The notes under the pieces: generated by a model
Told to the model about the DNA's origin: nothing
What the model saw: the letters and a program-made list of their open reading frames with translations, nothing else
The model's database searches: none
Made by a program: the position numbers and the translations under genes
Shown here: positions 42,871 through 52,055 of the stretch, in pieces
How positions within the stretch are numbered: the first letter of the stretch is position 1
How the letters are laid out: each line of letters starts with the position of its first letter
Origin: JABJAG01 sp965222215
GTDB lineage: Bacteria > Pseudomonadota > Alphaproteobacteria > UBA6615
DNA: 64,000 nucleotides
NCBI GenBank assembly: GCA_965222215.1
Contig: OZ244931.1
Coordinates: forward strand, 3,162,001-3,226,000
Direction: 5' to 3'

Positions 42871-43782
42871 TCACGAGCTGTGGCCATAGAGGTTAGCGTT
42901 CTCATGGGCGCGGTCTTCGTGCTCGAACTCGAGGCTGGAATGGACGATGCCGAAACCATCGGCCAGACGACCCTTGATCTCATCCTTGATCGCTTCGATC
43001 CGTAACCAGCCTTGCGCGGTTACGACCACGTGGCAATCGAGCGCTACTTCATGTTCCTGCATCTGCCAGAGATGAACATGATGAACATCGCGCACATCTT
43101 CGACACTCCGCATCACTTCTACGACGCCGGCGTTGTCGATATCGGGCGGGCTGCCCAGCATCAGCGTCCGGATCGGGCCGCCGATTTCCGTGAAAGCCAA
43201 ATACAGAATGTACAGCGCGATCCCGATGGTGATCGCCGGATCGACCCAGCGCATGTCGTAGAGGATGATCAGCGACCCGGCGACAACCACCGCGACCGAA
43301 GCGAGCGCATCGGACAGGTTGTGCAGAAAGAGCGCGCGGATATTCACGCTACCCTTCTGCATCGAATAGGTCAGCCAGGCGGTTAGCGCGTCCACCGCCA
43401 GGGCGATGCCACCGAGAATGACGACCGTCCAGCCCTGAATCGCCGGCGGGTCGATCATGCGCATACCACCCTCATAGATCAGGTAAAAGCCAATGAGGAT
43501 TAAAGTGGTGTAGTTGATGAGCGCGGCAATGATCTCGACCCGGCCGTAGCCGAAGGTCATTCGCTCGTCCGCCGAACGCCGGGCAATCTTGCGCGCCGCA
43601 AATGCAATCACCAGCGCGGCCATGTCGGAAAAGTTATGCAGTGCGTCGGCGATCAGGGCGAGGCTGCCCGACAGGATGCCACCGACGATCTGCGCTACTG
43701 TCAGCAGTCCGTTCGCCCAGATCGCGATGGAGACGCGTCGATCACCAGATTGGGCGTTGATGTGGCCACTATCGTGCGGCAT
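42871..43782 (-). CDS. Cation diffusion facilitator (CzcD-like)
   Basis: A 303-residue Zn/Co/Cd-type exporter with six helices. The transport-site motifs are ALIADALHNFSDMAALVIAF (HNFSD) and ALFLHNLSDALASVAVVVAG (HNLSD). The C-terminal cytoplasmic domain has VHHVHLWQMQEHEVALDCH with His ligands. A MerR-type promoter precedes it, so the neighbouring Zn/Pb-type regulator may control it. Confidence 0.92.
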   Translation of the reverse strand: MPHDSGHINAQSGDRRVSIAIWANGLLTVAQIVGGILSGSLALIADALHNFSDMAALVIAFAARKIARRSADERMTFGYGRVEIIAALINYTTLILIGFYLIYEGGMRMIDPPAIQGWTVVILGGIALAVDALTAWLTYSMQKGSVNIRALFLHNLSDALASVAVVVAGSLIILYDMRWVDPAITIGIALYILYLAFTEIGGPIRTLMLGSPPDIDNAGVVEVMRSVEDVRDVHHVHLWQMQEHEVALDCHVVVTAQGWLRIEAIKDEIKGRLADGFGIVHSSLEFEHEDRAHENANLYGHSS

Positions 43783-43814
43783 GAATTACTCCCATCGAGT
43801 CGTTCGTGTAGAGA

Positions 43815-43845
43815 GATGTAGCCTCTACAGTGACTAAAAATTCAA
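43815..43845 (-). promoter_or_regulatory. MerR-type promoter of the CzcD gene
   Basis: On the minus strand TTGAAT (43845-43840) and TACATC (43820-43815) are 19 bases apart, with an imperfect dyad (TAGTC...GGCTA) in the spacer. This matches the geometry of the 44.50 kb promoter. Confidence 0.6.
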
Positions 43846-43977
43846 ACTCATTTTCGTCATACACTGCGCGGAGCGACCACATACTAGTCGCTACGACAAG
43901 GCAGACAACTCAAACCCGCACCGAAACGGCTGACGGCTGTAGCTCTCGTAGCCAACCATCCTTGACGAACCCAAGCG

Positions 43978-44421
43978 TCAGCGCGGAGCCTGATGATCGG
44001 CGGTCAGACACTCGGAATGGTCTGCCAATATCTGGATGACCCGACAATCCGCAACGCGTCCGCCTTCGCAGTCATCGACCATTCGCTTCAGTTCCTTCCG
44101 AAGTGCCCGCAGGCGCGTAAGCCGACTCTCAACCTGCAGGAGTTGGTCACGGACGATCTGATCGGCGGTGTCGCATGAGTTTTCCGGCGCGTCCGACAGG
44201 TCCAGAAGGTCGCGTATCGCTGCGAGGTCGAAACCCAACTCCCGCGCGTGTCGGACAAAGGCCAGTCGGTCGATATCGTCAGACGCGTATCGACGCTGGT
44301 TGCCGGACGTACGCCGCGGTTCGGGCATAATCCCGATTTCCTCATAGTAGCGTATCGTTTGAACCTTGCAGCCGGTCCGTCGCGAAAGATCGCCGATTGA
44401 AACACCGGTATCGAGAACCAT
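43978..44421 (-). CDS. MerR-family regulator, Zn/Cd/Pb type
   Basis: A 147-residue activator. Helix-turn-helix: SIGDLSRRTGCKVQTIRYYE. Cysteines at 83, 118 and 126 (NSCDTAD, DCEGGRVADC) have the spacing of divalent-metal sensors, and a C-terminal Cys138 follows HSE. The pattern fits ZntR/CadR/PbrR-like proteins. It faces the P-type ATPase across a MerR-type promoter and may also control the CzcD gene. Confidence 0.88.
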   Translation of the reverse strand: MVLDTGVSIGDLSRRTGCKVQTIRYYEEIGIMPEPRRTSGNQRRYASDDIDRLAFVRHARELGFDLAAIRDLLDLSDAPENSCDTADQIVRDQLLQVESRLTRLRALRKELKRMVDDCEGGRVADCRVIQILADHSECLTADHQAPR

Positions 44422-44489
44422 TTCGGTTTCCTCTGATTGACACTCGTTGCCACATACCCTGGACAGAAACTCTTAACAGAAAAAACCCC

Positions 44490-44520
44490 TTGAATCTCTA
44501 GTGGCTAGAGATTCTACACT
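44490..44520 (+). promoter_or_regulatory. MerR-type promoter of the Zn/Cd/Pb ATPase
   Basis: TTGAAT (44490-44495) and TACACT (44515-44520) with a 19-base spacer. The spacer and -35 hold a near-perfect dyad, GAATCTCTAG-TGG-CTAGAGATTC. It lies between the divergent regulator and ATPase. Confidence 0.88.
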
Positions 44521-44571
44521 CTGCCGAATTCGGGCTTCCAGCTGGGCCCATTAACCGATGCAGGGCGTGTA

Positions 44572-46920
44572 ATGACCAATCAAGAGCCGCATTCTGAAAT
44601 CCGCTCGGAACAGACAAACGACTGGACAGAGCCGCCAGTGGAACCGGTCAACCAGTCTGAATCAGACGGTTCCGGCCAACGAGAAGTGCGGCTCAGGTTC
44701 AAGGTTCATGGCCTCGATTGCGCGGCGGAAGTATCGGCACTTGAGCGGGAAGTCGGGCCACTCGCCGGTGGCGCAGACAAACTTTCATTCAATCTGATCA
44801 AGGGTGAAATGGCTGTTCTTGACAATGCATCAGCCGTTTCCACGGACGACATCAAAAAGGCTATTGGCCGCGCGGGATTGGCTGCCGAAGAATGGAGACC
44901 GGAATCCGAGGCCCCTGATTCCGGGCTTAACTGGCAAAATCTTCGGACACTCTTCACTGCAATCAGCGGCCTCGCGGTTCTAAAGGGCGTTGCCTTCCAC
45001 TTCTGGCATGCCGGAGGAATGTCTGCGGGAATTGAGCTTTTTTCGGGTCACGACGGTCAGGCGGTCCCCCAACTGGAAATCCTGGCCTACGTGCTGGCGA
45101 TCGGGTTTGGCGTTTTCTTCATCCTGCCGAAAGCGTGGAATGCGGCCCGACGGCTGAGACCCGATATCAACCTGCTTATGGTCATTGCCGTCGGCGGGGC
45201 CATCGGGATCGGGGAGTGGTTCGAGGGTGCCGCGGTCGCCTTTCTGTTCTCGCTTTCCCTCACGCTCGAGGCCTGGAGTATTGCGCGGGCGCGGCGGGCG
45301 ATATCGGCGCTTCTCGACCTAGCACCCTCGACGGTGCGCGTGAAACATGCCGACGCACGCGAAGAGGAGATCCCGGCTGCCGACGTCCCGGTTGGCGCAG
45401 TGTTCATCGTCAAGCCGGGCGAACGGATACCCCTCGACGGGCGAATTGTCGGGGGCAGCAGCAGCATCGACCAGGCGCCGATCACGGGCGAGAGCGTGCC
45501 CGTCGAAAAAGAGACGGACGACGATGTATTCGCTGGAACGATCAACGGCGACGGCGCGCTCGAAATCGAAAGCACCAAACGAGCCGAGGAAACAGCCATC
45601 GCCAGAATTATACGCATGGTTGAGGATGCTCAGGGCCGCCGCGCCGAAGCGGAACAGTGGGTCGAAAAGTTTGCCCGCGTCTATACACCTCTTGTCATTC
45701 TTGGCGCCATCGCCGTTTTCCTGATACCCCCAACCCTGTGGGGTGCTGACTGGAGCGAATGGTTCTACAGATCGCTTGTCCTTCTCGTGATCGCCTGCCC
45801 CTGTGCCCTAGTCATCTCGACTCCCGTCAGCATCGTATCTGCTCTGGCAGCGGCCGCTCGCAACGGCGTCCTGATCAAGGGTGGCGTGTATGTCGAACAG
45901 CCCGCCCACGTGACGGCTTTGGCATTCGACAAGACCGGAACGCTTACCCAGGGCCAGGCGGTTGTTACCGATGTCTTGTCCCTGCACGGACACACTGAGG
46001 AACAGGTCCTTGAACGGGCTGCCGCGCTTGAGGCGCGGAGCCAGCATCCACTGGCGCGCGCGGTGATCTATCACGCCGTCGAACGTGGGATAGACATACG
46101 CACGGCGACAGATGTGCAAACAGTGAAGGGCAAGGGCGTAAACGGCATTGTCGACGGCGAGTTCTTCTGGCTCGGATCGAACCGCTACCTTGTGGAGCAA
46201 AACCAAAGCATTGGCGAACTCTCTGCTCGGGTCGACGCGTTGGAGCGCGAAGGCAAGACTGTGGTCGCGATCGGAAATGATCGGCATGTCTGCGGGCTGC
46301 TCGCAATAGCTGACACGTTGCGGCCGGGCGCCGAACGCGCGCTCGCAGAGCTTCGTGGTGCCGGTATCAAGCATCTGATCATGCTGACGGGCGACAACAA
46401 GATCACGGCAAATGCCATCGCCCAGAATCTGGATATCGACGAAATTCACGCTGAACTTCTGCCTGAAGACAAGGTTTCGGAGATCGACCGGCTCGTCGAG
46501 AAATACGGAACAGTGGCCATGGTGGGGGACGGCGTAAACGATGCGCCGGCAATGGCGCGCGCCAGCTTCGGAATCGCGATGGGTGCCGCCGGATCGGATG
46601 CAGCTATCGAAACAGCCGATATCGCGCTCATGACCGACGATTTGGGGAAACTCGCCTGGCTCGTTGCCCACTCAAAACGCACGCTTTCTATCATCCGCCA
46701 GAACATCGCTTTTTCACTCGGGGTCAAGGTGGTCTTCGTCGTTCTGACATTTGCGGGATTCGCTTCACTATGGGGCGCGATTGCCGCCGATGTTGGCGCG
46801 TCACTGCTTGTCGTTGCGAACGCCTTGAGGCTTTTGAGAACTAGCTCCACAACGGGAACATCCAGAGAAATATTGGACACCAAGACGGTAGAATTGCTAC
46901 CTGCAGCGGCATCCAAATAG
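44572..46920 (+). CDS. Zn/Cd/Pb-exporting P1B-type ATPase
   Basis: A 782-residue pump. The N-terminal HMA-like domain has GLDCAAE with one cysteine (Cys50) rather than CXXC. Core motifs are ITGESVPVEKE, ACPCALVISTPVSIV, FDKTGTLTQG and GDGVNDAPAMARASFGIAMG. Helix text after CPC (SALAAAARNGVLIKGG) matches ZntA/CadA/PbrA rather than copper pumps. The dsbB-like gene follows 17 bases later. With LspA further on, the set recalls the lead operon pbrABC; metal range is inference. Confidence 0.9.
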   Translation: MTNQEPHSEIRSEQTNDWTEPPVEPVNQSESDGSGQREVRLRFKVHGLDCAAEVSALEREVGPLAGGADKLSFNLIKGEMAVLDNASAVSTDDIKKAIGRAGLAAEEWRPESEAPDSGLNWQNLRTLFTAISGLAVLKGVAFHFWHAGGMSAGIELFSGHDGQAVPQLEILAYVLAIGFGVFFILPKAWNAARRLRPDINLLMVIAVGGAIGIGEWFEGAAVAFLFSLSLTLEAWSIARARRAISALLDLAPSTVRVKHADAREEEIPAADVPVGAVFIVKPGERIPLDGRIVGGSSSIDQAPITGESVPVEKETDDDVFAGTINGDGALEIESTKRAEETAIARIIRMVEDAQGRRAEAEQWVEKFARVYTPLVILGAIAVFLIPPTLWGADWSEWFYRSLVLLVIACPCALVISTPVSIVSALAAAARNGVLIKGGVYVEQPAHVTALAFDKTGTLTQGQAVVTDVLSLHGHTEEQVLERAAALEARSQHPLARAVIYHAVERGIDIRTATDVQTVKGKGVNGIVDGEFFWLGSNRYLVEQNQSIGELSARVDALEREGKTVVAIGNDRHVCGLLAIADTLRPGAERALAELRGAGIKHLIMLTGDNKITANAIAQNLDIDEIHAELLPEDKVSEIDRLVEKYGTVAMVGDGVNDAPAMARASFGIAMGAAGSDAAIETADIALMTDDLGKLAWLVAHSKRTLSIIRQNIAFSLGVKVVFVVLTFAGFASLWGAIAADVGASLLVVANALRLLRTSSTTGTSREILDTKTVELLPAAASK

Positions 46921-46937
46921 GAACACCTGTTCGAAAG

Positions 46938-47390
46938 ATGGCACGTCCAATGACAGCGAACGACGCAATCCCGGCAAAGAGCATTGTCGGTTTTCTACTC
47001 ACGGCCTGGGTCATTTCTATGATCGCCAGCCTCGGAGCGCTTTTTATTGGCGAAGTGCTGGGGCAGACTCCATGCGTTCTTTGCTGGTACCAGAGGGCGT
47101 TCATGTTCCCGCTCGCCGTCGTTCTTGGCATTGGATGCTATCGACTGGAACCAGGTGTTTGGCGATACGCCCTTCCGCTAGCAATCATCGGCGGCATCAT
47201 CGCAGCGTATCATTCGGCACTCTATGCGCAGTTGATCCCCGCGCCCCTCGAGCCGTGTGGTGAAGGTCCGTCATGTACGGATGACAACATGACCGTACTG
47301 GATGGCATTCCGATCCCCTATCTCTCTCTCGCAGCTTTCCTTTTGACTTCGACGCTTCTTGTCAGCATTCAACGGAGAACAACATCTTGA
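46938..47390 (+). CDS. DsbB-family disulfide bond formation protein
   Basis: A 150-residue four-helix membrane protein with the two required Cys pairs: TPCVLCWYQRAFMFPL (CVLC) and EPCGEGPSC in the second loop. It passes electrons from DsbA-type proteins to quinone. The next gene, a DsbA-like thioredoxin, starts at TTG 47387 within its stop. Confidence 0.9.
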   Translation: MARPMTANDAIPAKSIVGFLLTAWVISMIASLGALFIGEVLGQTPCVLCWYQRAFMFPLAVVLGIGCYRLEPGVWRYALPLAIIGGIIAAYHSALYAQLIPAPLEPCGEGPSCTDDNMTVLDGIPIPYLSLAAFLLTSTLLVSIQRRTTS

Positions 47391-48058
47391 ACATACGTAA
47401 ACTTGTCATTGCCATTGCTGCCGTTGCATTGGGCGGCTTTGCCGCCGGCGTACTGGTGTTTCAAAGCCCGCCCCCGACTGCACCGGATTTGGCGGCAACA
47501 AACAGTGTTGAAGAAAGTATCCTCGAACGAGCCTATTCCCCGAGTTTCGGCCCCAAGGATGCACCAGTGACAGTCGTCGAGTTCTTCGATCCCTCTTGCG
47601 AAGCCTGTCGTGCGTTTCACCCGACCGTGAAGGAGATACTTGCTGCGTATCCCGAGGATGTGCGGGTCGTTATCCGCTACACCCCTTTCCACGAGGGCTC
47701 CGATGTGGTCGTTCGACTCCTTGAAACGGCACGAATGCAAGGTGTTTTTGAACCCGTCCTCGAAGCCATTCTCGAATCACAACCAAAATGGGCAAAACAT
47801 GGAGCACCGAAACTCGAACTGGCCTTTCAGGCCGCCGCAGCAGCTGGACTCGATATCGAAAAGGCGCAAAAATTCATGGCTTTGCCTGACATCACTTCGA
47901 TTCTTCAGCAAGACATGGCCGATGTTAAGGCCGTCGGCGTCAGGGGCACACCGACATTCTTTGTGAATGGAAAACCGCTGCCGGAGTTCGGTCGACAGCA
48001 ACTTCGCGAGTTCGTCGATGCCGAGGTCACAGCCGCGCGTGCGAATGCGCGTCAGTAA
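47387..48058 (+). CDS. DsbA-like thioredoxin-fold protein
   Basis: A 223-residue exported oxidoreductase. After an N-terminal helix, VTVVEFFDPSCEACRAFHPT gives the CEAC active site, with an inserted helical domain and GVRGTPTFFVNGKPL as cis-Pro strand. It is coupled to DsbB and likely forms its partner. In a metal operon the pair may repair or reshape thiols damaged by metal. Confidence 0.9.
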   Translation: MNIRKLVIAIAAVALGGFAAGVLVFQSPPPTAPDLAATNSVEESILERAYSPSFGPKDAPVTVVEFFDPSCEACRAFHPTVKEILAAYPEDVRVVIRYTPFHEGSDVVVRLLETARMQGVFEPVLEAILESQPKWAKHGAPKLELAFQAAAAAGLDIEKAQKFMALPDITSILQQDMADVKAVGVRGTPTFFVNGKPLPEFGRQQLREFVDAEVTAARANARQ

Positions 48059-48240
48059 GCCACATATGGCAACGCGTAGGTCTATGGAAAATTGTCAGGT
48101 GACTGAACACGCAGCGTCACTGTGGAAATAGTGCAGCGCCTGAACTCGTTCGCAATTATTCGGACAAATGGTCCGCTTAATAAGGCAGATTGCGCGGTTC
48201 GTATCAGTCCTAAGACCCTAGAATTGGAGTATATTTCCTA

Positions 48241-48954
48241 GTGGAAGGCCGCCGCATCCAGAGAGTCTTGCTCGTCGTCGCCGCATGCGGTGCATTGCTG
48301 GCTCTTGCATTCGGCACGTTTCACCTGGTGAGTGAACGAGGTTCTCCGGTTCGCGTAGACGCTGGCGGGTCAGAGTTGTTCGCACCGCCCGGCACCGTTC
48401 CCATCGGCGGACCGTTTTCTCTTGTCGACCATAATGGCCGCACAGTCACGGACGAGGATTTCGCCGGAAAATACCTTCTCGTGTTCTTCGGCTTCACCAA
48501 CTGTCCAGATGTTTGCCCGACAACTCTCGGTGATATCTCAGTTGCGCTCGATATGCTCGGCCCCGACGCCGACGCCCTGCAGCCGCTGTTCATCAGCCTC
48601 GATCCCGAGCGCGACACGCCGGATCAAATGGCGGAATACGTGGCCGCCTTCGATTCCCGGATCATCGGCTTGACCGGCTCCGCGGAGCAGATTGCAGCAG
48701 TCGCCGGCGAGTACCGGATCTTCTACGAGAAAACCAATACCAATGACTACTTTGAAACGGACCCGACCCGACTCACCCGGACAGAACCGGAAGGCGACGA
48801 ATACCTCATCAGTCACCAGGGGCAGACCTACCTGATGTCTCCGGACAACGACTATCTCACGCATTTCAGTTTTGGCTTTTCACCGGAAGAGATGGTCTCG
48901 ACGGTCCGAGAAGCGCTGGCAGATCTCGGACCACCAAACATCAAAGCATCATGA
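48241..48954 (+). CDS. SCO1/SenC family copper chaperone
   Basis: A 237-residue membrane-anchored thioredoxin-fold protein with GTG start. FFGFTNCPDVCPTTLGDIS holds the copper-binding CXXXC. The third ligand histidine should be in the segment ISHQGQTYLMSPDNDYLTHFS. The insert before it is longer than usual (EKTNTNDYFETDPTRLTRTE). SCO proteins deliver copper to cytochrome oxidase. Coupled to the PCuAC gene. Confidence 0.87.
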   Translation: MEGRRIQRVLLVVAACGALLALAFGTFHLVSERGSPVRVDAGGSELFAPPGTVPIGGPFSLVDHNGRTVTDEDFAGKYLLVFFGFTNCPDVCPTTLGDISVALDMLGPDADALQPLFISLDPERDTPDQMAEYVAAFDSRIIGLTGSAEQIAAVAGEYRIFYEKTNTNDYFETDPTRLTRTEPEGDEYLISHQGQTYLMSPDNDYLTHFSFGFSPEEMVSTVREALADLGPPNIKAS

Positions 48955-49415
48955 AATTGAAGACACTGATAGCCGCCCTCTTGCTAATTGGGCTGGCGGG
49001 CAGTCCGCTCCCAGCGCTCGCGCAGGAGCAGTCTGACGCCCGTATAGAACAGCCGTGGGCCCGCGCCTCGATCGGCACCTCCCGGCCTTCCGCAGCCTAT
49101 TTTACCGCCGAGAACAGAGGATCCGAGCCGGTGCGAATTGTCGGCGTGGAAACGCCTGTGGCGGGACACGCGGAGATACACCGAACTGAAAGGAACGGAG
49201 ATGTCCTGAGCATGCAGCCCGCGGGAGACATCGAGATCCTGCCGGGTGAACGCGTTACCCTCGCGCCAGGCGGCTTTCATGTCATGCTGAATAAACTCAA
49301 GGAGCCGATCATCAAGGGAAGCACGTTTCCGTTGATGTTGAGCTTCTCGAATGGCGAGCAGGTTGAGGTTGTCGTACCGGTCTTCGGCCCCGGCGCCCGG
49401 GGGCCCGACAAATGA
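48951..49415 (+). CDS. PCuAC-type periplasmic copper chaperone
   Basis: A 154-residue protein with a signal peptide and the DUF461/PCuAC fold. QPWARASIGTSRPSAAYFT is followed by the Cu(I) ligand set H-M-H-M: GHAEIHRTERNGDVLSMQPA and GGFHVMLNKLK. It would hand copper to SCO or the oxidase. The start overlaps SCO1 by four bases. Confidence 0.88.
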   Translation: MKLKTLIAALLLIGLAGSPLPALAQEQSDARIEQPWARASIGTSRPSAAYFTAENRGSEPVRIVGVETPVAGHAEIHRTERNGDVLSMQPAGDIEILPGERVTLAPGGFHVMLNKLKEPIIKGSTFPLMLSFSNGEQVEVVVPVFGPGARGPDK

Positions 49416-49921
49416 ATTCACGCGAGACTGTTCCCACACATTCACAGAAGGTTTCTATCAATCACTGGTCCGCTGTGAAACTTTTTCGGACCGCGTTGGC
49501 GGCGGCATCACTTCTAACTTTCCTCCCAACGCCTCTATCGGCGCACAGTTACAAACTCGGTGATCTTACTGTCGGCCACATATGGTCACCGGTGCCATCC
49601 GAAGGCGGTCGAAGCATCCCGGTATACGCTGGAGTTTTAAACAAAAGAGACCGGCCAATTACGCTCGTCGGAGCTGAAACAACAGCCGCTGCCAGTGTGC
49701 GCATACGCAAAGCAAAGAACGGATCGGTTCAGTGGCCGGACGGGATAGTGTTCAAACCCGGATCGCCGTTCGCCCTCGCGCCATGGCGTGAACACCTTTG
49801 GATAAAGGGCTTGAATCAGCCTCTGCGAGAGGGCGATTCAGTTAAGTTGACCTTGGATTTCGGTGAAACGGGAACGCTCGATGTTGTGGTGGTGATCGAG
49901 CCCGAAGGGGGGGGGCATTAG
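49412..49921 (+). CDS. Divergent PCuAC-like paralogue
   Basis: A 169-residue protein with the same fold pattern (SYKLGDLTVGHIWSPVP, PVYAGVLNKRDRPITLVGAE). The copper ligands are mostly lost: the first His region reads ASVRIRKAKNG, the Met region SVQWPDG, and the last motif is PWREHLWIKGL, with one His kept. It probably arose by tandem duplication and no longer binds Cu(I) in the standard way. Coupled to the preceding gene. Confidence 0.72.
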   Translation: MNSRETVPTHSQKVSINHWSAVKLFRTALAAASLLTFLPTPLSAHSYKLGDLTVGHIWSPVPSEGGRSIPVYAGVLNKRDRPITLVGAETTAAASVRIRKAKNGSVQWPDGIVFKPGSPFALAPWREHLWIKGLNQPLREGDSVKLTLDFGETGTLDVVVVIEPEGGGH

Positions 49922-50041
49922 GAAAATTTCCATGACAGAAATTTGTCAGGTACCTCTCAGAAAACGTGCCGCAGTCACACTCTCCATATTCTCGACATCA
50001 CCCGTTATAAGGTTTCTAAACAAATTCAGTTGGCCCCAGGA

Positions 50042-51466
50042 ATGAACGTCATCAAGAAAGCCAGAACGAACACTGCCAAACTCCTGGCGCAACTCTCACG
50101 TCCACTCCTCGCCCGAAGTCGACTGGCGATCGTGCTGCCGACGTTAGGTGTGCTCATTGCCACGACGATAATTTCGACAATAGTGGCCTCCAATACGCCG
50201 CCCAACATTCCATCCGAAACGTTTGCCGTGCCTCGGACACAGCTTGGCACTCAGGGCTCTTCCGGTTTGCTAGCGGGGTTCTCGAATGAAGAAGCGATCA
50301 ACCGAAATGACTCCCCGGACCTGCAAGTCGTCAAACTCATAATTGAGGATGGCGAGACATTGCTCGGTACGTTGACTGAACAAGGGGTAGACAAAAAAGA
50401 AGCCTTCGCAATTAGTAAGACACTTGAAACAGTGTTCGACCCGAGAGAGCTAAAGGTAGGTGAAGTCTTGACGATAGGTCTCACCCCGCAAAACGGGAGC
50501 GATCAGGGACCACATCTCCAACGATTGTCCTTCATCCCGGAAACCGATCTGCAGATCGTGATCGAGCATGGAAGAGATGAACAGTTTGAGGTATCGCTAC
50601 GCCCGATTGACCATTCGATCAGTCAAGTCGCTGTCAAAGGGACTATTTCCGCGAGCCTCTATGAGACAGCACGAGACATGGGCGTTCCTTCCACAATACT
50701 TCTGGAAACCTACCAGCTTCTCGGCCACAGAGTGGACTTTCAGAGAGAGGTTAGACCAAGCGACACGTTCGTGCTCGGATATGAGCAGTTTGATGACGGT
50801 GAGTTCGGTGGTTCGCACCCCGGTCGTCTGTCATTCGCTTCCATAACCCTCTCAGGAAAAGCCCTACAATTCCTGAGCTATACCACGAGTGATGGGTATA
50901 CGGGATTCTTCGATTCCAAAGGACGCAGTGCGGATTCCGATCTGATGAAAACCCCGGTCGATGACGGTCGGCTTTCCTCACTTTTCGGCAAACGCAACCA
51001 TCCGATTTTGGGCTACACGCGCATGCACAAAGGTCTCGATTTTTCCGCACCGCACGGCGCAGCGGTCGTGGCTGCAGGAGACGGTACAGTGTCAAAACGC
51101 GAGCGAAATGGCGGTTTTGGCAACTATCTCCAAATTGAGCATAGCGGTAACTACGCCACGGCATATGCACATCTGAGCCGCTATGCGGCTGATCTGAAGG
51201 TCGGCAGCCGAGTTCGACAGGGTGAGACAATTGGCTATGTCGGTGCAACCGGTCTCGCGACCGGCCCTAACTTGCATTACGAAGTGCTTCGAAACGGTAA
51301 GGCGACGAACCCGCTATCTATCGAAAGCCCACCCCGGCGAATCCTGACAGGAAAAGAAATGGAGAGGTTTAGCGAGGCGCTGTCGGCATTCTACGAGGGA
51401 CAGCAATCGACCGACAGACAGGACACCGCTCAGAATCAGATGTCGACGGAAGACAGCCATGAATGA
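50042..51466 (+). CDS. M23-family metallopeptidase
   Basis: A 474-residue envelope protein: one N-terminal helix (LAIVLPTLGVLIATTIISTIV), a LysM/OapA-like middle and the C-terminal LytM/M23 domain. The zinc motif is MHKGLDFSAPHGAAVVAAGDG, with GNYLQIEHSGNYATAYAHLS and GPNLHYEV (HXH equivalents). The catalytic residues appear intact, so it should cut peptidoglycan cross-links. I start at ATG 50042. It overlaps lspA. Confidence 0.88.
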   Translation: MNVIKKARTNTAKLLAQLSRPLLARSRLAIVLPTLGVLIATTIISTIVASNTPPNIPSETFAVPRTQLGTQGSSGLLAGFSNEEAINRNDSPDLQVVKLIIEDGETLLGTLTEQGVDKKEAFAISKTLETVFDPRELKVGEVLTIGLTPQNGSDQGPHLQRLSFIPETDLQIVIEHGRDEQFEVSLRPIDHSISQVAVKGTISASLYETARDMGVPSTILLETYQLLGHRVDFQREVRPSDTFVLGYEQFDDGEFGGSHPGRLSFASITLSGKALQFLSYTTSDGYTGFFDSKGRSADSDLMKTPVDDGRLSSLFGKRNHPILGYTRMHKGLDFSAPHGAAVVAAGDGTVSKRERNGGFGNYLQIEHSGNYATAYAHLSRYAADLKVGSRVRQGETIGYVGATGLATGPNLHYEVLRNGKATNPLSIESPPRRILTGKEMERFSEALSAFYEGQQSTDRQDTAQNQMSTEDSHE

Positions 51467-51965
51467 ACCGGGGATTGGGAGTGTCCCTTCGAGGCATGCG
51501 AACCAATTCCGAAACGCTTTACTACTTGCCCTGCTCGTCGGGGGACTTGATCTGACAACGAAGTGGATTGTGGCGACATTCGTCATGGATCCGCCCCGGA
51601 TTATTGAGGTTGCTTCATTCTTCAATCTTACGCTCGGGTTCAATCGCGGGGTTAGTTTCGGAATGCTTGACGGCCTCGGACCATGGGGTCCGGTGATTCT
51701 ATCGGCTATGGCCGCCGCCGTGATCGGATTTCTTCTTGTCTGGCTGCGACGCGTCAATCAACGAGCAGAAGCCCTCGCCATCGCTTCGATCATCGGCGGA
51801 GCAGGAGGCAATCTGATCGATCGGCTTCACGACGGCGCGGTAACGGATTTTCTGGATTTCCACTTTGCGACGTTTCATTGGCCGGCATTCAACCTGGCGG
51901 ATATAGCGATATTTCTTGGCGTAGCAGTGCTTCTGATCAATCCAATTAGAACTGCAGCCGATTGA
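51459..51965 (+). CDS. lspA: Prolipoprotein signal peptidase LspA
   Basis: A 168-residue aspartyl peptidase with four helices. The two catalytic regions are IIGGAGGNLIDRLHDGAVTD and FNLADIAIFLGV. LVGGLDLTTKWIV is the usual first helix. Extra lspA copies in metal islands recall PbrC of the lead operon. It overlaps the M23 gene by eight bases. Confidence 0.92.
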   Translation: MNEPGIGSVPSRHANQFRNALLLALLVGGLDLTTKWIVATFVMDPPRIIEVASFFNLTLGFNRGVSFGMLDGLGPWGPVILSAMAAAVIGFLLVWLRRVNQRAEALAIASIIGGAGGNLIDRLHDGAVTDFLDFHFATFHWPAFNLADIAIFLGVAVLLINPIRTAAD

Positions 51966-52055
51966 TCCATTCGCGGCTGGCACACGCGAATTGTCTAAGT
52001 TGTTGAATGAACAGTCTTACCGTGATTTGAGAAGCACAAGTGCAGGTCTGGCCTC

